The translations under genes were made by a program, and so were the position numbers. DNA of 41,320 nt from Pelotomaculum sp. UBA3102 (GTDB taxonomy: Bacteria > Bacillota > Desulfotomaculia > Desulfotomaculales > Pelotomaculaceae), in NCBI GenBank assembly GCA_002365865.1, contig DFAQ01000036.1, forward strand, positions 4,083 through 45,402, read 5' to 3'. Of the stretch, positions 1 to 5,912 are shown piece by piece; the first letter of the stretch is position 1; every line of letters begins with the position of its first letter. The notes under the pieces are model-generated. The model was not told the DNA's origin. It made no database searches and saw only the letters and a program-made list of their open reading frames with translations.

Positions 1-46
1 GATTATTAGCTTGATTATTAGCAAGTATTAACTTTTATTTATTCAC

Positions 47-76
47 GGTTCCGGCATCCTGCGGCCGGAACCTTTT
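47..76 (+). terminator. Probable intrinsic terminator of an upstream gene
   Basis: A perfect 9-bp inverted repeat (GGTTCCGGC at 47-55, GCCGGAACC at 64-72) with an 8-base loop is followed by four T. The T-tract is short, so termination may be weak. The motif TGCGGCCGG occurs at 60-68 and again at 80-88. The direct repeat GATTATTAGC at 1-10 and 13-22 lies just upstream. Confidence 0.5.
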
Positions 77-120
77 GCCTGCGGCCGGCATAAGCTGGAG
101 CAAGGAGGTGTAGTGCCGGA

Positions 121-360
121 ATGCAATTCAAAATTTCCGACCTGGGCTCAAGAGATATTGTCAATATGGCTGACGGCGCGAAGCTGGGTTCCGTGAAAGA
201 TGTACACGTCGATATGGAAACCGGGCAGGTGATTTCCCTGGTGCTTTCAGGCGGCAGAAGGTATTTTGGGCTCCTGGGAGCCGGTAAGGACGTGGTGGTA
301 CCCTGGGATAAAGTCAAAAAAATAGGGGTCCACACCGTGCTGGTGGAAGATACAATGTAA
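121..360 (+). CDS. YlmC/YmxH-family sporulation protein (PRC-barrel)
   Basis: This 79-residue protein has the form of the YlmC/YmxH family, a small single PRC-barrel domain found in endospore-forming Firmicutes and linked to sporulation. The sequence shows the expected order: an N-terminal KISDLGSRDIVN segment, the GAKLGSVKDVHVDMETGQV barrel core, and a C-terminal PWDKVKKIGVHTVLVE strand. There is no signal peptide or membrane segment. The start is the ATG at 121, preceded by AAGGAGGTG at 102-110. It stands alone upstream of metK, which has its own promoter. Biochemical function is not established for the family; the sporulation link rests on family knowledge. Confidence 0.85.
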   Translation: MQFKISDLGSRDIVNMADGAKLGSVKDVHVDMETGQVISLVLSGGRRYFGLLGAGKDVVVPWDKVKKIGVHTVLVEDTM

Positions 361-379
361 TCATTGCCAGTTCGCTCAG

Positions 380-409
380 TTGACATTTATTAACCGGTTT
401 TGCTAGAAT
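380..409 (+). promoter_or_regulatory. metK promoter (SigA type, extended -10)
   Basis: TTGACA at 380-385 and TAGAAT at 404-409 are separated by 18 bases, with TG at 401-402 forming an extended -10. A degenerate second copy of this stretch begins with TTGAC at 428 and repeats ACCGGTTTT (393-401 and 442-450). Confidence 0.7.
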
Positions 410-415
410 ATACAA

Positions 416-487
416 GGTAAACCTGCCTTGACCACGTGCTTACCGGTTTTGAGTGTAAACCTCTGATCCGGAGGTTTATTTTATGTT
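416..487 (+). promoter_or_regulatory. Structured metK leader, possible attenuator
   Basis: TAAACCTC at 456-463 pairs perfectly with GAGGTTTA at 471-478, followed by TTTTATGTTT. A second TAAACCT lies upstream at 418-424 and could compete for the same right arm, so two mutually exclusive hairpins are possible. The leader has none of the conserved SAM-I riboswitch core. A simple terminator for the upstream gene is an alternative, but the hairpin lies downstream of the metK promoter. Confidence 0.4.
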
Positions 488-520
488 TGTAGCTTGTACT
501 AAAATTAAGGAGGTATGTTT

Positions 521-1711
521 ATGACCAGGCGGCTGTTTACTTCTGAGTCCGTAACCGAGGGACATCCTGATAAAATTGCCGACCAGATTTCTGATGCCGT
601 GCTCGACTCGATTCTGGAAAAAGATCGCTTTGGCCGTGTGGCTTGTGAAGTCCTGGTCACCACCGGCTTGGTTCTGGTGAGTGGGGAAATTACCACCGAT
701 TGTTATGTCGATATTTCCAGGATCGCCAGGGAAACGGTCCGTGAGATTGGCTATACCAGGGCAAAATACGGTTTTGATTGTGATACCTGCGCGGTGATTA
801 CCTCCATTGACGAACAGTCTGCGGATATTGCCCAGGGGGTGGACCGGGCTCTGGAAACGCGTGAGAGTAAAACCGGCGGAGATGAACAGGAAGCGATCGG
901 GGCCGGGGACCAGGGGATGATGTTCGGTTATGCCACTAAAGAGACACCTGAGTTAATGCCGCTGCCTGTTTCCCTGGCGCACCGGCTGGCCAGGCGCCTG
1001 ACCGAAGTCCGAAAAAAAGAAAAAGTTACTTGCCTTCTTCCGGACGGCAAAACCCAGGTAACTGTTGAGTATGAAGACGGTGTTCCCGTCCGCGTGGACA
1101 CGATCGTTGTTTCCACCCAGCACCACCCCGAGGTGACCCTGGAACAGGTCCGCAGTGCTGTGGTTGAACATGTAATTAAGCCGGTAGTTCCTGCGGAGCT
1201 GCTGGATGATGCCACCCGCTTTATAGTCAATCCTACCGGCCGGTTTGTAATCGGTGGTCCCCAAGGCGACACCGGGCTGACCGGGCGTAAAATAATTGTT
1301 GATACATATGGCGGTATGGCCCGCCATGGCGGTGGGGCTTTTTCCGGCAAGGATCCCACCAAGGTCGACCGGTCCGCCAGTTATGCCGTCCGCTATGTTG
1401 CTAAAAATATTGTGGCCGCGGGGCTGGCCGATAAATGTGAAATTCAGGTGGCTTACGCTATTGGAGTAGCCCGCCCCGTATCAATAATGGTAGATACTTT
1501 CGGTACGGGTAAGGTTGACGAACAAAGCCTGGTAAAACTGGTACGGGAGCACTTTGACCTGCGTCCGGCCGGAATTATCAAGGAACTGGACTTACGCCGG
1601 CCGATATACAAACAGGTCGCGGCTTACGGTCATTTCGGCAGAAATGACCTTGACCTGCCTTGGGAGCGCACGGATAAAGCGGAAATTCTCAGGCACAAAG
1701 CCGGGCTGTAA
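521..1711 (+). CDS. metK: S-adenosylmethionine synthetase
   Basis: MetK makes S-adenosylmethionine, phosphate and diphosphate from methionine and ATP; it is cytosolic and normally a tetramer. The 396-residue product has the usual family length. It carries the N-terminal ESVTEGHPDKIADQISDAVLD segment with ATP-binding His and metal-binding Asp, the GAGDQGMMFGYA motif near residue 130, and the glycine-rich GGGAFSGKDPTKVDRSA loop near residues 270-286. I chose the ATG at 521 because AAGGAGG at 507-513 leaves only one base before the in-frame ATG at 515 but seven before 521. The gene has its own promoter and leader and is followed by a terminator, so it appears monocistronic. Confidence 0.98.
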   Translation: MTRRLFTSESVTEGHPDKIADQISDAVLDSILEKDRFGRVACEVLVTTGLVLVSGEITTDCYVDISRIARETVREIGYTRAKYGFDCDTCAVITSIDEQSADIAQGVDRALETRESKTGGDEQEAIGAGDQGMMFGYATKETPELMPLPVSLAHRLARRLTEVRKKEKVTCLLPDGKTQVTVEYEDGVPVRVDTIVVSTQHHPEVTLEQVRSAVVEHVIKPVVPAELLDDATRFIVNPTGRFVIGGPQGDTGLTGRKIIVDTYGGMARHGGGAFSGKDPTKVDRSASYAVRYVAKNIVAAGLADKCEIQVAYAIGVARPVSIMVDTFGTGKVDEQSLVKLVREHFDLRPAGIIKELDLRRPIYKQVAAYGHFGRNDLDLPWERTDKAEILRHKAGL

Positions 1712-1783
1712 AAAGTAAAATTTATGAAAACCATACCGGGAGCTGCAAAAACTCACAGCTTGAAAGCTTTTAAAAAAAGAAAG

Positions 1784-1814
1784 AGCGCCTCTAAATAACC
1801 GGGGGCGTTTTTTT
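1784..1814 (+). terminator. metK intrinsic terminator
   Basis: GCGCCTC at 1785-1791 pairs, with G-U wobbles, with GGGGGCGT at 1801-1808, and a run of seven T follows (1808-1814). Confidence 0.7.
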
Positions 1815-1893
1815 AATCTTTACGTTTGTTTTAACGCCTGTAATGCAGGTAAATTACAGGTTTTGTCGAAATATTCCATTGAGGTGGCATGGT

Positions 1894-3582
1894 TTGCGGG
1901 TAAAACGGGGTTCCATCCACATATCCTATACCTGGCTGGTCGCGGGTCTGGCCGTTTGGCAGCTCTACCTGCTTTTCCCCGCCCTGGATCTGGATAGAGG
2001 ACGCGACTTGGTGGCGGTTATTTTGCTCTGGATGCTGGCCGAGTGGTTTTCGGTGCCTTTTCCTCACGGCCGGCTTTCCGGCGGCTTCGCCTTGATTTTG
2101 TCCGGTTTTTTGATTTACGGCCCGGCGGCTGCTGTTTGGATCAGCGGTTTAGCCACTTTATTCGGACAGGGGATTATCAACCGGGGCAGCCCGCTGCGGA
2201 CCACTCTTTTTAACTCCGGCCAGAATGTCCTGGCAGCAGTGGCGGCCGCATTTTTTTTCCGGCAAAGCGGTGGGGTTCCGGGTCAGTTGAGCGTTGCCAA
2301 CGTCCTGCCCCTGGCCGCCTTTGTGGTTTCTTATATTGCCGTGAATCACCTGCTGGTATCCTTTTATTTATGGCCCAAGAAGCGTCGCCAGCCGTATCCG
2401 GCTTGGCTGGAAACTTTCAAGTGGGACGGGCTGACATATTTATTTACGGTGCCTGTAGCCGTTCTGATATCCGCAGTTTACGGTTATGTGGGGCTGGCGG
2501 GCATAGTACTGTTGTTTTTTTCCGTTCTGGCACTGCAGTTGATTTTTCGTTATTATATCCGCTTGCAGTTGGCCAACAAGGAGTTAAAAGCTTTTTATGA
2601 AATGGCCAGGGCAGTAAATAATAATTCAGAACCGGTCGCTTTACTGGACGTGGTTTTGAAGAGTGCGGGTAAAGCCTTTTCATATCATACCGGTGTGGTT
2701 TACTTTCGCCCGGAAGGAAGAGGCGCCTACCTGCCCGCGGCAGTAACCGGACCTTATTCAAAACAACTCCGGTCGACGGCAGTTTATCAGGGAGAGGGGA
2801 TTGCCGGACTTGCCCTGGCCGGGAAGGAGCCGTTAATGGTACTTGATTCCCGGGTAGATCCCCGTACCAGTGATGAAGCCGGCCTTTACCGGGTGATGCG
2901 TTCGCTGGTAATAGTACCGCTCGTCTCCGGCAAAGAGGCCTTGGGAGTTATTGTCCTGGGTGAAAAGCGCCCCATGGCTTTTGATGAAAATCACCTGCAT
3001 ATAACCACCGTTCTGGCGGGGCAGGCGGCTGCAGCCGTGGGAAATTCTATTCTCAAGGAACGCCTGGAAGATGCCGTGTCCCGGGACAACCTGACCGGGC
3101 TCCTGGATGCCGCCAATTTTTTTTGGCTGGCCCGGGATGCCTGTGAAAATGCCGCCAAAAACGGTGCTTCCATAGGTATTATTCTAATTGACATTGATCA
3201 TTTCAAAGCTTTCAACCAGCGCTACGGGCGCGTGGCCGGGGAGCGGGCCCTGGCTGAGATGGCTGCCCTAGTTGAAGAGAGTGCCCGTGAAAGTGATTTA
3301 GTCGCCCGTTGCGGCGGGGATGAATTTGTATTGCTTCTTCCGGGGATAACCGGTGCGCCGCTGTCTGACAGGGCCGGCTATATCCGGGGAGCAATCCGGG
3401 AATATAATTTTCTGAAAAAGGAAGGCCGGGGCGGGCGATTGGCCGTCAGTGCCGGGGTGGCTGAGTTTCCCCGGGACGCGGGTGATTTGGCGGGGCTTTT
3501 TAAGGCAGCGCAGCGGGCCCTGGAAAAAGCAAAAACCGGCGGGAGAGACCGGGTTGAATCTGCAGCCGTGGAATTGGCCTGA
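1894..3582 (+). CDS. Membrane-anchored GAF-GGDEF diguanylate cyclase
   Basis: The predicted product of 562 residues would make cyclic di-GMP from two GTP. About six or seven hydrophobic segments fill the first 230 residues, a GAF-like sensor domain lies near 240-395, and a GGDEF domain fills the C-terminus. The catalytic motif GGDEF is intact at residues 474-478. An inhibitory RxxD site (RESD, 465-468) sits exactly five residues upstream, so product feedback inhibition is likely. I chose the TTG at 1894 because GAGGTGG at 1881-1887 is well placed; an in-frame ATG at 1843 has no ribosome binding site. The signal sensed by the membrane and GAF parts cannot be read from sequence. comF follows 45 bases downstream, possibly cotranscribed. 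Confidence 0.88.
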   Translation: MRVKRGSIHISYTWLVAGLAVWQLYLLFPALDLDRGRDLVAVILLWMLAEWFSVPFPHGRLSGGFALILSGFLIYGPAAAVWISGLATLFGQGIINRGSPLRTTLFNSGQNVLAAVAAAFFFRQSGGVPGQLSVANVLPLAAFVVSYIAVNHLLVSFYLWPKKRRQPYPAWLETFKWDGLTYLFTVPVAVLISAVYGYVGLAGIVLLFFSVLALQLIFRYYIRLQLANKELKAFYEMARAVNNNSEPVALLDVVLKSAGKAFSYHTGVVYFRPEGRGAYLPAAVTGPYSKQLRSTAVYQGEGIAGLALAGKEPLMVLDSRVDPRTSDEAGLYRVMRSLVIVPLVSGKEALGVIVLGEKRPMAFDENHLHITTVLAGQAAAAVGNSILKERLEDAVSRDNLTGLLDAANFFWLARDACENAAKNGASIGIILIDIDHFKAFNQRYGRVAGERALAEMAALVEESARESDLVARCGGDEFVLLLPGITGAPLSDRAGYIRGAIREYNFLKKEGRGGRLAVSAGVAEFPRDAGDLAGLFKAAQRALEKAKTGGRDRVESAAVELA

Positions 3583-3627
3583 GGTACTAGTTCAGGCACC
3601 AATATTTATTGACGTGGAGGGTATAAT

Positions 3628-4374
3628 TTGTTTTGCCTCTGGGACGACCTGCTTAACCTTATCTTTCCGCCCCGGACTACCTGTCCTTTTTGTAGCGGGA
3701 CGTCACCGGCGGGGGAGGTGTGCAGCCGTTGCCTGGAAGTCGTTGAAGCATACAGGCGGGAATCTTTCTGCAGCCGCTGCGGGCGCCTTCCGGGCAAGGG
3801 TGATAATGTCTTCCTGAATGCCGGTGCCGCCGGTTTATGTGTCGAATGCCGCAAGCGGGACTGGCCGTTTGTTTTAGCCCGGGCGGCCGGGCCGTATGAA
3901 GGTATTTTAAAAGATGCTGTTCATCGTTTAAAATATGCGGGAAAACGCAGCCTGGCCGTGCCCCTGGCCGGGATTATGGAACAGGTTTTCCGGGAAGAGC
4001 CGCAGTTTGCCGCGGTAGACTTGTTGGTTCCCGTGCCCCTTTCAAGAGAAAAACTGCTGCGCCGGGGCTTTAACCAGGCGGCAATGTTGGCGGGGAAATT
4101 AGGTGCCCGGCAGCAAACCGAGGTGGATGAAAATGCCCTGGTAAAAGATTTCGAAACGTCTCCTCAGGCTGGTCTATCCAGGTCTGCCAGGGAACGGAAT
4201 TTAAAAGGGGCATTTAAAGTTAGGCACGGCAAAAAGATTTCCGGCAGAAACGTACTGTTGATTGACGATGTTTTTACAACGGGTTCTACTATGTCAGCTG
4301 CGGCTGCAACCCTGGTTGCGGCCGGCGCAAAACAGGTGTTCGGCTTAACTGTCGTGACCGGTCGCCTCTTTTAA
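3628..4374 (+). CDS. comF: ComF family protein (ComFC-like, zinc finger plus phosphoribosyltransferase)
   Basis: ComF proteins take part in DNA uptake or processing during natural competence in Bacillus and relatives. The 248-residue product has N-terminal cysteine pairs (CPFC, CSRC, CSRCG, CVEC) of the expected zinc finger. It also has a C-terminal phosphoribosyltransferase fold with the PRPP-binding motif VLLIDDVFTTGST near residues 209-221. The start is TTG at 3628 with GTGGAGG at 3614-3620. The comFA helicase and comFB genes found next to it in Bacillus are not present here. Whether the organism is competent cannot be judged; solitary comF genes are common in non-competent bacteria. Confidence 0.9.
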   Translation: MFCLWDDLLNLIFPPRTTCPFCSGTSPAGEVCSRCLEVVEAYRRESFCSRCGRLPGKGDNVFLNAGAAGLCVECRKRDWPFVLARAAGPYEGILKDAVHRLKYAGKRSLAVPLAGIMEQVFREEPQFAAVDLLVPVPLSREKLLRRGFNQAAMLAGKLGARQQTEVDENALVKDFETSPQAGLSRSARERNLKGAFKVRHGKKISGRNVLLIDDVFTTGSTMSAAAATLVAAGAKQVFGLTVVTGRLF

Positions 4375-4799
4375 TATTCTACAAAAATCGTGCCATCAAT
4401 TAGCAAATAATGACAATATTTTTTATTTCACCATGAATTACTCACAGAAAAAGGGCTCATTTTTAAAGTTATTAACAATGATATCCACATTATCCACAGG
4501 TATTTCTTCACAAGCAACCTTCAACAAAAAAATTTTCGACACTAACATTTGTCTTAAATAACATAATTATCCGCTTCTGTTCTGGGAAAATTTGTTATAT
4601 AATAAGCAATCAACCTTTAATAACGGACTCTTAATAGTATTATGAAATATAGTTGTTTTAGAAGGGATGTTAAGGAAAAAATGGGTTGTAAATGGTAACT
4701 CCGATCAGTTGTGGTAACGCTTGACATTTAGATTATGGTTATGTTAACATTTTAATGTGTGAGTTTATGCCCACGGAAAAATTTTAGGAGGTATGTTTT
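4375..4799. other. AT-rich 425-bp intergenic region with DnaA-box-like cluster
   Basis: I see no convincing gene in this gap. It holds one exact DnaA box, TTATCCACA at 4490-4498, and three one-mismatch boxes in the same orientation: TTACTCACA at 4438-4446, ATATCCACA at 4481-4489 and TTCTTCACA at 4504-4512. A very AT-rich stretch follows, to about 4660. The right end carries the promoter of the cold-shock gene. Confidence 0.5.
4721..4750 (+). promoter_or_regulatory. Promoter of the cold-shock gene
   Basis: TTGACA at 4721-4726 is followed after 18 bases by TAACAT at 4745-4750, with TG at 4742-4743 giving an extended -10. The layout matches that of metK. The predicted untranslated leader is short (about 40 bases). 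Confidence 0.6.
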
Positions 4800-4997
4800 T
4801 TGTTAGGTAAGGTTAAGTGGTTTAATCAAGAAAAGGGTTATGGTTTTATCGAGAGAGAGAGTGGAGGGGATGTATTCGTTCACTTCTCGGCGATTCAGGA
4901 AGAAGGCTTTAAGACCTTGAACGAGGGTCAAGAGGTTGAATTCGATATCGTCGAAGGCGCCCGGGGACCGCAGGCTGCCAACGTTGTCAAGTTATAG
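4800..4997 (+). CDS. Cold-shock domain protein (CspA family)
   Basis: This 65-residue protein is a complete single cold-shock domain, which binds single-stranded RNA or DNA and acts as an RNA chaperone in the cytosol. Both nucleic-acid-binding motifs are intact: RNP1-like KGYGFIE near residues 13-19 and RNP2-like DVFVHFSAI near 25-33, after the LGKVKWFNQEKG start. The start is TTG at 4800, eight bases after AGGAGGT at 4785-4791. An out-of-frame ATG at 4793, only one base after the ribosome binding site, would give a five-codon peptide and is probably not used. Its own promoter and terminator make it monocistronic. Confidence 0.95.
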   Translation: MLGKVKWFNQEKGYGFIERESGGDVFVHFSAIQEEGFKTLNEGQEVEFDIVEGARGPQAANVVKL

Positions 4998-5002
4998 ATC
5001 AG

Positions 5003-5029
5003 AAAAGCCCCAGCCAGTCTGGGGTTTTT
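5003..5029 (+). terminator. Terminator of the cold-shock gene
   Basis: GCCCCAG at 5007-5013 and CTGGGG at 5019-5024 form a short GC-rich stem with a five-base loop, flanked by A-rich sequence and followed by five T. Confidence 0.85.
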
Positions 5030-5109
5030 CTTACTGACCATATAAGTTTGATTTGCCCAGCAAGTGTTACTGCTTCGCTATAAATAGGTCATTAACAGTG
5101 ATGATTTAT

Positions 5110-5138
5110 TTGAGATGAGGTAGGTTTTTTTGTATTAT
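5110..5138 (+). promoter_or_regulatory. Possible hpf promoter
   Basis: TTGAGA at 5110-5115 and TATTAT at 5133-5138 are 17 bases apart, each one base from the SigA consensus. They lie about 50 bases before the hpf start. In Bacillus hpf is also under stress sigma factors, which I cannot exclude here. Confidence 0.45.
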
Positions 5139-5186
5139 GGGAATAATAGCCGTGATAACAAATCTTGGGAAAGGGGCTGGTTTTAA

Positions 5187-5717
5187 ATGAAAGTGCAAGT
5201 ACGGGGCAGAAACATTGAGGTTACCGACGCCTTGAAGGATTATGTAACGAAACGCCTGGGAAAGCTTGATAAATATATGGAGAATCTTGGCGATGCCCAG
5301 GTTGCTCTTACTGTGGTCAGGGGGTTCCACCGGGTGGAAGTAACCATTCCGATTGACGGGATGATTTTAAGAGGCGAAGAAAGTACCGGCGATATGTATG
5401 CTTCTATTGACCTGGTGGTTGATAAACTCGAAAAGCAGATTGAAAAGTATAAAGGCAAGCTGCAGAAGCGGGGCAACCGTCTTATTGAAGGACAAAAGGC
5501 TATGGCCCAGGCGAAAACGGAGGATGAAGAAAACGGCCCGAAGCTGGTCAGAACCAAGCGTTTTACCATCAAGCCCATGCCGGTGGAGGAGGCCATTCTG
5601 CAGATGAACCTTTTAGGGCACAACTTTTTTGTCTTTTCGAACGCAGATACCGAGCAGGTCAACGTGGTCTATAAGCGGAAAGACGGCAACTACGGCCTGA
5701 TCGAGCCGGAGTTTTAG
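5187..5717 (+). CDS. hpf: Ribosome hibernation promoting factor, long form
   Basis: Long HPF binds the 30S decoding centre and dimerises ribosomes into inactive 100S particles in stationary phase. The 176-residue product contains the N-terminal S30AE/RaiA domain (about residues 1-100, starting MKVQVRGRNIEVTDALKDYV). A charged linker follows, then the C-terminal dimerisation domain (about 115-176) with VRTKRFTIKPMPVEEAILQM and a DGNYGLIEP ending. The two-domain length is typical of Firmicutes and excludes the short gammaproteobacterial form. The ATG at 5187 follows an AAAGGGG ribosome binding site. A strong terminator follows, so it is probably transcribed alone. Confidence 0.95.
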   Translation: MKVQVRGRNIEVTDALKDYVTKRLGKLDKYMENLGDAQVALTVVRGFHRVEVTIPIDGMILRGEESTGDMYASIDLVVDKLEKQIEKYKGKLQKRGNRLIEGQKAMAQAKTEDEENGPKLVRTKRFTIKPMPVEEAILQMNLLGHNFFVFSNADTEQVNVVYKRKDGNYGLIEPEF

Positions 5718-5770
5718 ATGGGGTTTATTTTAAGAGCATATTGTGAGTAACGTCCGTCGTGGACAGGTTG

Positions 5771-5802
5771 CAGCGTACCTTCACAGGTACGCTGGTCTTT
5801 TT
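5771..5802 (+). terminator. hpf terminator
   Basis: CAGCGTACCT at 5771-5780 and AGGTACGCTG at 5785-5794 form a perfect 10-bp stem with a four-base loop, followed shortly by a run of T. Confidence 0.85.
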
Positions 5803-5837
5803 GGCGCTATGGTATTAATTGGCAAAGCATACCATGA

Positions 5838-5867
5838 TTGACGGTTTAACAATATTTAAAGTATAAT
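5838..5867 (+). promoter_or_regulatory. secA promoter
   Basis: TTGACG at 5838-5843 and a perfect TATAAT at 5862-5867 are separated by 18 bases, 45 bases before the secA start. Confidence 0.7.
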
Positions 5868-5912
5868 AAACAGTTGAACAATGGATATATTTACTTTGGT
5901 GGTGGGTTGTGA

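Noticed and set aside
361..514. SAM riboswitch before metK
   Set aside because: The leader has hairpins but none of the conserved SAM-I core sequence, and it is too short for that class.
3577..3597. Hairpin GCCTGA...TCAGGC at the end of the diguanylate cyclase gene as a terminator
   Set aside because: The stem is only six pairs and no T-tract follows.
3622..3627. TATAAT just before comF as a promoter
   Set aside because: It abuts the start codon, and TTGACG at 3609-3614 is only seven bases away, so the spacing excludes a promoter.
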